Both the position numbers and the translations under genes were made by a program. This document shows positions 43,402-52,757 of a stretch of 64,000 nucleotides of DNA, in pieces. The notes beneath the pieces were generated by a model. The model ran no database searches. It worked only from the letters and a program-made list of their open reading frames with translations, and was not told where the DNA came from. Every line of letters starts with the position of its first letter. Position 1 is the first letter of the stretch. Source of the DNA: Ianthella basta (taxonomy: Eukaryota > Porifera > Demospongiae > Verongiida > Ianthellidae); the NCBI GenBank assembly GCA_964019415.1, contig OZ025869.1:6396882-6460881 (forward strand), given 5' to 3'.

Positions 43402-44056
43402 TATACATATCAATGTGTTCCTGAAAACAATATTACTGAACAGGATGCCAGCAGCTGTACAGTGTATACGTAGCAGCAGACAATACTACAGATCCTGATA
43501 AACATGGCACTATACTATACAATTACTTCTCACTTCTAGTTGTCCTTCAGAATCTGTGGCCACCTCCCCAGAAACTGCTTGTTGGTACAACAGGTTGTTG
43601 AACAACCTATAGTGTACATGGATACATAAAAGGAGCATCATAATAATGTAATCTCATTGATCAATGAAGACTAAATGTAAGTTCCTAATAATTGTTTTAT
43701 GCAAAAGATGATTACTATGAGACAATGAGACTATAGGTGGAAGTAATTTATGGCAACATCTGTCAAGGCAATTTATACTATATAGCATGACGCCAGTACA
43801 AGTACATAAACATGCAACCATAAATCATTGGTTTCACACAGGTCAAAATTACATGGTGCCTCACTTCTAGCATTGATTCACTATGGGTGGCAACTTCCTC
43901 TGGCCCAGTACCAATGGCTGGCTGGCCTCAATAAGAGTGGAAAGGGTGACAGGGCTCTTAAGAACCTATAGGTATAAAGAAAAACACTCAATGAAGTGCC
44001 ATATTTATAGTATGTATGGAATGGTCTACGTGCACAACTATAGTATTAGCTATATC
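43402..44056. other. Intergenic, nothing recognised
   Basis: AT-rich, no supported feature. Confidence 0.4.
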
Positions 44057-44069
44057 CTAATAAATATAC

Positions 44070-44326
44070 ACACTACACATATATTCAACTATCTTGAGTT
44101 TCTGCTTGTCCTTGGCCACAAGAGCAACATCAATGTCAATCCACTCTTCGAAGTCATTGTCATACTGTTTGACAAGTAGTTTTCCTTCAATTTCGCCAAA
44201 AGCAAAAACCTTGTTGGCTGCGTCCGTTATAACCTCGATGTCTGGGGTGATTCCTGATGACGATGGCAAGGTGGTAACCTTCTTACTCTCACCAAAAGCA
44301 AGCATAATCTTTCTTAGGGTCGCCAT
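44070..44326 (-). CDS. First exon of a PB1-like domain protein, probably mobile-element related
   Basis: ATG 44326 starts MATLRKIMLAFGESKKVTTL then PSSSGITPDIEVI, VFAFGEIEGKLLVKQYDNDF and EEWIDIDVALVAKDKQKLKI. The order (FGxxxK, a strand around LLVKQYDxDFxEWIDID, then DKxKLKIV) is the compact N-terminal PB1/ubiquitin-like domain found in many sponge, cnidarian and fish proteins linked to transposons. The frame closes soon after KLKIV. A donor was not fixed. It is divergent from the C2H2 exon at 44611, about 285 bp away, so a shared promoter region is possible. Confidence 0.5.
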
Positions 44327-44610
44327 CCTTCAACTCTCACACTACAGGAAAGTAGCACTTGAGCGCTATAGCACTTTTTGAACGGGAACAGCAATTTCAT
44401 TGGTTCCCGAATCAACAGCTCAAGAGGCATTTAAATCAACACTAGCAGAAGCAAATTTGACACACAGCATGTTTCACATTGTAAGCTAAAGTGAGCCGTT
44501 TCCTTTAGTGCTTTAGAATGACTGACAAATACGCCAGTCCTAGTTTCTGCCCAGTTTTGAGACGAAGCGATCAGCGAAGTACACCAGTTTGAATCTGAAA
44601 TTGCCGTAAT

Positions 44611-45258
44611 GTGTGGACTGGATGTTTGCTCCAACAAATACACGACAGTAAGTGGCTACAAGACCCATCTTTATCGAAAGCACAGACAGTTCTTGCAACT
44701 AGACGAAGCTGATTGTGAGGAGCGCCGTCATGAAATGTCAGAATATGAGGACAATGGCCATGGTAATACTGGGTAAGTTGCATGTGATTGCACGCATGAC
44801 TGTACAATAACATAATATTCTCCAACAATGACCTACCCCTAAGGGGAAGCATGCATAATAAGACGAACTATTTGCATAAAAATTATTAAAATAAATCTGC
44901 AAACACTATATTCTAATTTTACACCATGAGTTAATTTCTTGGATTCCTCAGGGATGATAGCACTTTGATTATACCAATGTCCAACGATGAGCTAAGGGAC
45001 TCGGACAGGCCAGTGAAGAGGAGTGCAAAGCAAAAAATGAAGGGCGTCTCACTCAGTCTGCCCTAAGGGATGTCACCAATGGGACCAGCAATCTGTGTCA
45101 GCAAGCCTTAGAGCGAATGAAAAGAAAAATATCACACATCATTGACAGTGACTGGGAAATTCAACCAGATAAGAAAAGGGAGATCTGTGCGGGATTCGAG
45201 AGCGAGTTTCTACAAGAGAAATACTACAAAGACAAATTTGGATATATGATGGGTTGAA
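44611..45258 (+). CDS. C2H2 zinc-finger protein, transposon-associated, two exons, frameshifted
   Basis: Exon 1 (44611-44772) reads MCGLDVCSNKYTTVSGYKTH then LYRKHRQFLQLDEADCEERR, a C-x4-C-x12-H-x4-H finger, ending at GG|GTAAGT. Exon 2 starts at 44952 after CTCAG in phase (DDSTLIIPMSNDELRDSDRP-VKRSAK). The conserved continuation NEGRLTQSALRDVTNGTSNL, CQQALERMKRKISH, FESEFLQEKYYKDKFGYMMG lies in the next frame after an A-run near 45032. It is homologous to the exon at 23919-24296, and here about six residues (ALFLLK) are deleted, causing the shift. So this copy is probably broken. Confidence 0.55.
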
Positions 45259-45730
45259 CAAGTACAGAAATGCCTAGCATGTAGGTACATGTAATAGGAT
45301 AGTCCATAGACACAAAAATTGTACTTACTAGGTATCAGACGTCAAGTGAGCTTATTTCTGGCTGATTGACTGGGGGACATGCTAAAGTGACTAACCTCAG
45401 AGTTGTTGTATTGTGTGTTGAAATTGGGGAGTATTCAAGCTTTTTTGGCAATGACCTTGCATATGTGACCATGCAGGCACCCCAGAGGAGACTATAACAA
45501 ATTGGAGGCAACGTCTCAACATTATCCTCGTCGTGACAGATGTCCTCCTGATCAGCTAACGTTCTGAACAGACTACCTCTCTATTAAGGAGGGAGGAAAT
45601 GTGGTAACTGCACTATTACTTTGCATTGCACCGTATGCTTTTGGTTGTGTTATCTGTTTTTGTATTTGAGTATGATGTAATGCACGTGACTTAACCTTTG
45701 TACTTACCTTATGTGGTCTTATCTGCATGG
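45259..45730. other. Spacer, nothing recognised
   Basis: No gene. AT-rich. Confidence 0.35.
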
Positions 45731-45761
45731 GCACTTGTTTGCCACCACGTAGTTGATTCAT
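45731..45761. repeat. 31-bp exact repeat, copy 1
   Basis: GCACTTGTTTGCCACCACGT... identical to 46861-46891. On the minus strand both code MNQLRGGKQ. Here the frame ends shortly at a GTAAGTAC donor (about 45712). Confidence 0.95.
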
Positions 45762-46028
45762 TCATTGATTGTTGAGTTGAACGATGAACCATTGGAGCGC
45801 AGTCCACGATATCACAACATGCACACTGGTATGTACATAGGTCTGGGCGCCAAGAAACTGGGCAAGACAGATCAAATCAACAAGATATCTATTACCCACA
45901 TGCAGACAGTCAAGAAACCAGGCCCAACTCCAGAGCAAAATGTATACATATAATACATATTATGTACATGCAGTGGTTCTTGAGAAGAAATTAAAACTAT
46001 ACACGAATATACATGACTGTACATACTT

Positions 46029-46891
46029 GCTTTTCAACTCCTTGTGATCCATGGAACAGCCGTAAAAGTTCCCCATTGGCAGCTTCAAAAGGAAAGCATG
46101 AGTGAGTCCAAAGAAGACCCAAGTTTCGAATTGTCTCTGGCAGATGAAGGAGTTCACCTGATTGCACAGAAAAACAAAACTATGTGTATGTACAGAAACG
46201 GGTTGGTTATCAGGGTGTTTTATCGGTGATAGTATGCATTCAATTGCAGCTATAATACATGTGTGAAATTGTAGATGCATACTTACCATATAGTGGCGCA
46301 AACATGAAGCAGTAGTACTTCAAGATTCGTAGGCTCTGTGCAACATTGCTATCTTGCACGACATCTTGAAGCAACAGAAATATTGCTTCCACAAGAAGAT
46401 GGTGCTGATAATGCATATCAGAGAGCACTCCATACAGTACCACTGGAGAGTAATGGAGCAGCCAGGCACAAAGTTCATGGGCTGTATAGAGATGAGCAAA
46501 AGGACCATGCAAAGTTATCTACTGCATGGAGAAATTATAGGGCATCATATGATTTGCTGGCATATAATTATACTGTATTATGCATGGTGTTTACATGCAA
46601 ACATGAACATGCACATGCACCTTTCCAATACTTCAGTGTTGTAGCCATACTCCTGGGTGTTCACTGTATCTCACTTGGAAGCTTGATGCTACAAAGGCGA
46701 GCATCCAAAACTGATGTCTGTGAGCCAATGTACCACAACTTCCAGGGATGAAAGGGTAGTAGCCACAAGGATAGCAAAAATCGACAAACACCAACGAGAA
46801 CACAGTGCATGTAGTCAAAAGACATCCCTTGAATAAGATTGAAGGAAGGTACCATCACCAGCACTTGTTTGCCACCACGTAGTTGATTCAT
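46029..46891 (-). pseudogene. Transposase-type protein with DYMHCVL motif, at least three exons, one stop
   Basis: Exon 1 (46891 to about 46595) reads VPSFNLIQGMSFDYMHCVLV, LWYIGSQTSVLDARLCSIKL then PSEIQ-stop-TPRSMATTLKYWK, ending at a GT. Exon 2 begins at 46486 after CTATACAG: HELCAWLLHYSPVVLYGVLS, YQHHLLVEAIFLLLQDVVQD, RILKYYCFMFAPLYG. Exon 3 (about 46165-46034) reads LLHLPETIRNLGLLWTHSCF, PFEAANGELLRLFHGSQGVE, ending at a GTATGT donor. This is the widespread metazoan transposase-domain protein family of CACTA/EnSpm-like affinity. Superfamily assignment is from memory. One TGA replaces a likely Arg codon at about 46664. Confidence 0.72.
46861..46891. repeat. 31-bp exact repeat, copy 2
   Basis: Identical to 45731-45761 and followed by a CTAC/ATCC tetranucleotide stretch (46892-46925). 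Confidence 0.95.
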
Positions 46892-47284
46892 CTACCTATC
46901 CATCCATCCATCTACCTACCTACCGTAGTTGATCTGTCTACCTATGGATACCTATAATATTATATGTATATAAGTACATGAAATCTAAATGGCCTCAAGT
47001 TACATATCTTCATGCACAAACACATGCACAAATAAGGCAGGCTCAGCTACTCGTTACATGGGGCTCACTCAGGCTGGCTCTACTAATGCTAAAATATAGG
47101 CTCAAGAAAGTAATTATTTATCTGGGCCTAGCCAGCAACGGAAGAGCATCTAAATTGATGTGTGGACTGCTGTCCGTCTTCTTTGAGCCCCACGTTTTGG
47201 CTCAAAGTAGTGCCCTTGGTTCGCGTACAAATATGAAGTTGGACCAAGACATCCTGTCCGCATGCATCAGTAAGTGTATGTAGG

Positions 47285-47890
47285 CTAGCGTTAGCAACAA
47301 TGGCTGTAGACAATGCCGCAGCAATGATGAGACGACCAGAGAAGAACTTTGGAAGCTGTTGCACAAGTCTGGAATCAACGTTTCTTCAGCCACAGCCCTG
47401 AGGTGGCGGACAGCATTAGGCTGGACTTTGAAAGGAATGAGTTATTGCCAGATGATTTGGGATGTAAATAAAGAAAAACGACTTCAGTGGGCTCGAGAGC
47501 ATATGGATGTCATTTAGAGATGTCATTTTCACGAACGAAACCACTGTGCAGATTGAAACACACCGCAGAACCTGCTGCTACAAGAGAGGGAGAAAGACAA
47601 GGTGTAAACCAAAACCAAAACATTCAGTGAAAGTCCACGTTTGGGCAGGAATCAGCCATCGAGGGCAGACAACTTAGTGCATATTTGAGGGCAAGATGAA
47701 TGCTGCTCTCTTTATCTCCATTTTGGAGAAATCACTTGTGCCCTTTCTTAAGGCAGTGTACCCAGATGGGCATTGATTAGTCCAAGATAACAACCCCAAG
47801 CACTGTTCCAATTTATCCAGACAGTACTATGCTGCTTGTGGGATTAATTGGTGGCCAACACCACCCGAGTCACAAGATTTAAGTTCTATT
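47285..47890 (+). pseudogene. Tc1/mariner transposase remnant
   Basis: The first frame reads REELWKLLHKSGINVSSATA then LRWRTALGWTLKGMSYC and DVNKEKRLQWAREHM. After one shift at about 47508 it continues FRDVIFTNETTVQIETHRRT, KVHVWAGISHRGQTT, LVPFLKAVYPDGH, LVQDNNPKHCSN and INWWPTPPESQDLSSI. The first catalytic Asp (TDE) has become Asn, and the glutamate region is lost where a GT microsatellite begins. The N-terminal HTH is missing. It is a different lineage from the copy at 48.9 kb. Confidence 0.85.
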
Positions 47891-47985
47891 ACGCGTGTGT
47901 GTACGTGTGTATGTGTACGTGTACGTGTGTGTACGTGTGTGTGTGTGTACATGTGCGCATGCGTGTGCATGTGCGTGTGTGTGGT
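47891..47985. repeat. (GT)n array truncating the 47.3-kb transposase
   Basis: GTGTGTACGTGTGTATGTG-type array of about 95 bp, starting within the codons where the catalytic glutamate should be. Confidence 0.93.
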
Positions 47986-48126
47986 AAAGGTGCTTTCATT
48001 GGATGATAGGCTGGGCTGGTCTTGCAAACCCAACAGTCTATTGCATCTTGATGCATATTTCAGGCCATCAACATTGCTGTATTCCCAGCTTTCTGAAATA
48101 CTGAACATTCATGTAAAGATTGCTAG

Positions 48127-48190
48127 CAAGTAGTTCGAGTTCAGGGGCGCCCCAGCGCCCCACGAGTTTTTTTTTAACTTGAAATACTTG
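48127..48190. repeat. Nested hairpin element, copy 2 (inverted)
   Basis: Outer arms CAAGTAGTTCGAGTT / AACTTGAAATACTTG (two mismatches to perfect pairing) enclose GGGGCGCCCCAGCGCCCC, CACGAG and a T-run. This is the reverse orientation of 29900-29955. Confidence 0.88.
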
Positions 48191-48918
48191 CTCTCTAGAT
48201 GTCGCGAATATCAACTCTACAGCTTCTATGTACTTGTAAAAAAGCAGGCTTGCAAAGTGTACCAATGCCTTGTTAGAAGTTACTCAAACAGATGTTTAAC
48301 TCAAATTCTGACTAGTGCTGGAAGATTGACAGATTTGCACTTTTGTCTACATGACAGTCATACGGTACGTGAAACGGAAAACTTAACTTTATCCGCGGCG
48401 AAGCGCGCAGGTTATCCGCTAACACCGGGCCACGGCCCACGGCTGGCCGTACGGGTGCTGTGCGGCATCTGTGCGGAATCCTCTTTGTAGTTTACAAGTA
48501 TTTAACAGATCTAGTCTGCCACCAGTCGAACGATGAGTCGATTACCTGGTCGATCTTAAAGCTCGTACGTACGCATACAGCTAGGAAGTCAGTCGTCATA
48601 GCGTAGCTACCATTGTTAGTCACGTCGCCCTCTGTCAGTCCATGCAAACGTACAAATGTCGTCATTCTTTCCCCAAGAACATGGCAGTTGCCTTGCGATG
48701 TCGTCCTCCCTCGACGTGAAGCGCGCCTACGTTGAACGGCAAACCCTACATGAGGATTGTCGATTGTATAAACATTGTGGTTAGCCACAGTGTTTGTATA
48801 TACGTACATATAAGCATGCGCAAAGGTCAAACAGATGATTGCAGGAAATTGACCATAATAAGCATAATAATAACATACGTACATTGTTAAGGCAATGTTA
48901 ATAACACATGTACAAGTC
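48191..48918. other. Intergenic, GC-rich island at 48,390-48,480
   Basis: The 90-bp GC-rich stretch (CGCGGCGAAGCGCGC ... GGGCCACGGCCCACGGCTGGCC) can form strong secondary structure. No gene supported. Confidence 0.4.
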
Positions 48919-49902
48919 TTAATGTCCTGAAGGCGCTCCATCTGCCTTTATGACGTCTGGCATCACCTTCTGGAGGTGATCAATATACCTGCAGCATACC
49001 TGGGGTGTCACAGTGCTCCAAAATTTCCTGAGGCCCTCTTTCAGCTCTGGCATATTCCTGGGCTTGTGCTTGTTTCTTAAGAAATTCTTCATGGAGCCCC
49101 ACACTTTCTCGATTGGGTTGAGATCAGGGCTTTCCACCGGGCTCCTCCACCATGTTATTTTGTTCCTCACGAAAAAGTCCTGTATATACCGGCTTGTATG
49201 CTTTGGGTCATTATCTTGATACAGTCTATGGCTGTCTGGGTATGATTTTCTGAGAAAAGGGATCAGAGCTGTTGAGAGAATGTCACCACATCTTGTTGCT
49301 GTCATTATGCCTGCAAACATCACGAGCTGTGTGGCACCTCTCTTTGAAATCCCCGCCCAGACATGAATCTTTGGAGGATGTTTGTGCCTGTATTTGAGCT
49401 TCCGTGGAGTATTCTTCTTGCGAAAGGACTTCCTCCTGTGGCTTTCCAACTGCACAGTACATTCATCTGTGAAGATGACATCACCAAAGCGTTCCTCAGC
49501 CTCGAGACATTTGTTGACCCAGACAACTCTTTTTTCTTTATTTGCATCGCGAATAGCCTGGCAATAGCGGGCAGTTGTGAAGGTCCATCCCAGTTCACTT
49601 TCCACTCCAAATCTGGCAGCAAGCAGTGTTTTCAACATTGATGCTGTATACTCATCATTCAGGGCCATTGCTTCATCGATGAGGCAATAATGGCTTTGGG
49701 GAATTGTTGATTTTCGTCCAATTCGTGGCCGGTCTCATACTGATCCTGTTTCTTCCCATTGGGTAATTGTGTTCTTGATTGTTTGGACTGTTGTGAAGAT
49801 TCCTTCCTGGGCCAATATTCGTTTGATTTCTGTCATTGTCCTGCTCTTGGACTGGTTCCACAGGGAAAGAATTCGCTGTCTTTGGTAGTTGCTTAAAGGC
49901 AT
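48919..49902 (-). pseudogene. Tc1-like DD34E transposase, nearly intact (one stop)
   Basis: Reading from ATG 49902: MPLSNYQRQRILSLWNQSKS (N-terminal HTH), ITQWEETGSV, then a TGA at 49736-49734 where an Arg codon is expected, then DRPRIGRKSTIP (GRPR-type motif). After that the frame is uninterrupted to the stop at 48919, 327 codons in all, a normal Tc1 length. The catalytic triad is visible: D in IFTDECTVQ, D in YQDNDPKHTS and E in LNPIEKVWG, with 34 residues between the second D and the E. Terminal inverted repeats were not found by eye. The single stop is consistent with a young, recently inactivated copy or an error. Confidence 0.92.
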
Positions 49903-50141
49903 CGTCTTTGTACATGTACATACTGATATGCTTATATGTAGATGTGTGTATCAATATATAAGGGGTCCGCTCGAGGTGCGAGATTATTTGGCCTCAAGAA
50001 TCAGCCAATCAAATTTGTGATACAATTACACTGCGGTCCGCCGACAGGTAGAAATATTACAAATGCGCAAATTTTGCCACTATGGAGTCACCTATAGAGC
50101 ATTTCAGCCTGTTGAACAGAAGTTGTCAAGAACAATCGCAA
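49903..50141. other. Flank of the Tc1-like copy, nothing recognised
   Basis: No TIR located by eye. AT-rich with a GGTCCGC motif twice (49963, 50034). Confidence 0.4.
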
Positions 50142-50463
50142 TGGATAAGATCGTCGTGAGGTGGACAGAGGGAAGATCAATAGGAGCTACATCACTGGTG
50201 AAGAGATCGGCGATCAGGAGCGGAGCTATTGCAGTCGGGAAGAAAGTGACAGTAGCGTGGGGGTAGACAAAGAAGACATACAACGCTGAAGTTGTAGACG
50301 ATGGCACTGGAGTTCAAGTTCCACCGCAGCCCGCCTCTAACGATGAGGAGCCTTTAGCTATGGAGCTTGTGGATCCTGCCCCCGCTGAAGACTCACCACA
50401 TGAAGGACATGAGTCAGAGAGAGAATGTCTTTCCTTTGTAGCTAGCAAACTGGCATACTCTTG
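50142..50463 (+). pseudogene. N-terminal module like that of the BEN-domain gene, with one stop
   Basis: ATG 50142 opens MDKIVVRWTEGRSIGATSLV then KRSAIRSGAIAVGKKVTVAW, a TAG at about 50265, then TKKTYNAEVVDDGTG, an acidic linker (NDEEPLAMELVDPAPAEDSP) and a stop at about 50463. The pattern (VVxWxxG...SLVK...xVGxxVxVxWG...YxAxVVxxG) parallels the first exon of the BEN gene at 1963-1777 (VYWAGKDCVSVV...VGETCQVLIGKKSYVGTTVQIG). The remainder would lie in or beyond the sequence gap. Confidence 0.5.
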
Positions 50464-50553
50464 ACTATTTTCTTTCCATATTTCTCCTGCATGTTTTGTT
50501 CTATTGTACTTGCTCACTATTCATGGTTGTTCATATCTTGTAGTGCATTTGGA

Positions 50554-50753
50554 NNNNNNNNNNNNNNNNNNNNNNNNNNNNNNNNNNNNNNNNNNNNNNN
50601 NNNNNNNNNNNNNNNNNNNNNNNNNNNNNNNNNNNNNNNNNNNNNNNNNNNNNNNNNNNNNNNNNNNNNNNNNNNNNNNNNNNNNNNNNNNNNNNNNNNN
50701 NNNNNNNNNNNNNNNNNNNNNNNNNNNNNNNNNNNNNNNNNNNNNNNNNNNNN
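50554..50753. other. 200-N assembly gap
   Basis: Exactly 200 N. Open frames across it are meaningless. The true gap length is unknown. Confidence 1.
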
Positions 50754-51245
50754 CAGCAGATGGATCAGCTCCACCGGTATGTACAACAGTGATGACAGTG
50801 TATTACAGAGCTGAAATAGAGGCCATTTTACACCCTCCTGTCCTTAATTGCATCACAATGTGCATGCGAGTGTAGAGTACTTACTTTAAACTTCTTTATC
50901 GACATAGGCTGAGTGGTGTCATGCAGGCCCTCTATCAGGCCATAGAGGCATGTTTGGACAATGACCTGCACAGGATGCCTGACATGGTCATCTCTGTAAC
51001 TTGAGCTGGTTGTCTTTTCCACCACCAACTAATTGGGTGGGGTTTGGGGGTGCTGGTGGACTAGAGTGCAAGGTAGAAGGTTCAAGGTTAAGAGCCAGAG
51101 ATTATGGGATGTCAATGGATCACGCCCAGGCCATGGCGGCAAGATTTTCAGTGACTGCATCCTCTAACAACAAACATTGCCCACTGAACACAAACCGATT
51201 TACTCTGACTTACTGAATTGCTTGTGAGTCTGTGTGTATTGTGGG
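50754..51245. other. Intergenic, nothing recognised
   Basis: Short frames only (for example 51001-51216). Confidence 0.35.
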
Positions 51246-51340
51246 CTGCTGGAAGAGTAGCCTTCTGGCTTAAAGAATTCCCAACATGAACCTTAATAAC
51301 ATGTCTGATTCCAATTTCAATTCCAATTTGATTACTCTAT
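51246..51340 (+). repeat. LINE-like 3' end, copy 2
   Basis: CTGCTGGAAGAGTAGCCTTC ... CCAATTTCAATTCCAATTTG, matching 15885-15962 in layout. Confidence 0.5.
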
Positions 51341-51362
51341 AGGTACATGTGGTCCTAATGTA

Positions 51363-51425
51363 TGTAAATAAAATGTAATGTAATATATAATGTAATGTAA
51401 TGTAATATAATGTGTGTAATGTATA
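51363..51425. repeat. (TAATG)n-type microsatellite
   Basis: Pentamer run ATGTAATGTAATATAATGTAATG with interruptions. Confidence 0.9.
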
Positions 51426-51540
51426 TATGTAAACAATAAAAATTGAGTGGAGTAAAATACAAAAATTGCAATGATTAATGATGCTATTATTGAAACAATA
51501 TTTTTGCAGGTAATCAGTTATCTTGTCATCTGTATGCTTT

Positions 51541-51800
51541 GTCACCTACATCCACACTCTGATACAGACAAACTGTTGTGAAAAATACTCGAGTACACTC
51601 CATTCACTTTCACCAAGAAATGGATCAATTTGTACTTGATGGGGACACATAGTGCTTCTACTGTTAGTTCACTATGCGGGTTGCAATAGGAAATAAACAA
51701 AGCATGCTCTGTTACTCTGCCAGACAGTTCTGAAGAATTGATTACAAAACTGCAGTTTTCCACGCATTTGCCGATGTCAGCCATTTGGGGATGAAGGCTC
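51541..51800 (-). CDS. Possible exon, unrecognised
   Basis: The minus strand reads MADIGKCVENCSFVINSSEL, then SGRVTEHALFISYCNPHSEL, ending SVSECGCR and a stop. The composition is reasonable for protein, but there is no family signature. AAAGGCTCTTCTGGGTTA at its upstream edge recurs at 52690-52712. Confidence 0.22.
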
Positions 51801-51855
51801 TTCTGGGTTAAGGCTGTATACAGTGCAAGTTGCAAAATACAAGGGTATTGAAGCC

Positions 51856-51905
51856 ATAAATAACATAATATAATATAATATAATATAATATAATATAATA
51901 TAATG
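51856..51905. repeat. (TAATA)n microsatellite
   Basis: About nine units of ATAAT. Confidence 0.95.
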
Positions 51906-52232
51906 GGGGCTTTGGGCACCCTGTGGCATAGACCATTGGTAAGATGTCAAACTTAAGGGAAATTTAATGATGTTAAATATGACAGAATTTTTAATTAGGC
52001 CTTTGTTTATGTGCAAGGTGGCACCAAATTGCAAATATAAAATGCCATAGCCCCATATCATTGCTATAGCACATTTATACTGATAGTGGGTGTTATAATA
52101 ATTTAATATAAAAATCCGGCAAATGCTCACGAAACTTTGTAGGCAAGTGCAAGTGGCCTATGAGGCTGTATACTCAGCAGGGATTAGTAATTAAAGACAC
52201 TTTTGTTCAATTTGAAGGCTGACAATTTAGTG
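51906..52232. other. Intergenic, nothing recognised
   Basis: AT-rich spacer. Confidence 0.4.
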
Positions 52233-52322
52233 TGACGTCATGGAACGGTGACGTTTAAGTGTGACGTCACGTAAATGTCACACCCTAGTCGCTCCAAATA
52301 TAGAGTTCGTTTCGTGACGTCA
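52233..52322. promoter_or_regulatory. Three CRE octamers (TGACGTCA) within 90 bp
   Basis: TGACGTCA at 52233-52240, 52262-52269 and 52315-52322, each preceded by G. This is the CREB/ATF consensus. Spacing is 29 and 53 bp. A plus-strand frame begins at about 52346 (82 codons, unrecognised) and could be a first exon of a regulated transcript. The regulatory role is inferred. Confidence 0.5.
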
Positions 52323-52757
52323 CCTTTCATACCTCAAAGACTACTTTGAAGTGGCTGACAGGAAGAAAGGGCCACTGCGCATGCTTCTCTTTGGCACCCA
52401 TTGCCAAGGGCGCCTCGGAATTTGGGGGTTTCGCGAGCGTGAGAGAGTTTCCAGACGATTCTGAGTGCCTACTGCACAAAGACAGCGAATCAATGGGTAT
52501 TGGGAAGACACACGGCCTTTGTGAAAGCAGAGCCTTGAGGAAGTGTTCCGAGAATCGCTGCCGTAGTGCTAGCGGCGTACTCTTCAACCATTAGTCAAAT
52601 GTGGGATGTTTCCACTGGGCCACATATACGGTAAGCAGGAGAGCGCTCGCGCACAAGTTGGCCTGCCGCAAGTCAATGCACTCAACTGGATAAAGGCTCT
52701 TCTGGGTTAGCGCTGTGCTGTGCTTGCCTGATTCAGTGAAAGATATAAACTCCCAGC
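52323..52757. other. Region downstream of the CRE cluster, unrecognised open frames on both strands
   Basis: The plus frame 52346-52594 (LAPIAKGASEFGGFASVREF) and the minus frame 52327-52587 overlap completely. Neither has a family signature, so I do not call a gene. Confidence 0.3.

Noticed and set aside
45960-46301. Minus-strand frame WVFFGLTHAFLLKLPMGNFYG
   Set aside because: The neighbouring frame reads LLHLPETIRNLGLLWTHSCF and PFEAANGELLRLFHG with a GTATGT donor, matching the transposase family; this one is a shadow.
48390-48480. GC-rich hairpin-prone stretch as an RNA gene
   Set aside because: No recognisable tRNA, snRNA or rRNA signature; recorded only as a structured island.
50461-50875. 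Open frames spanning 50,554-50,753
   Set aside because: They read through the N gap.
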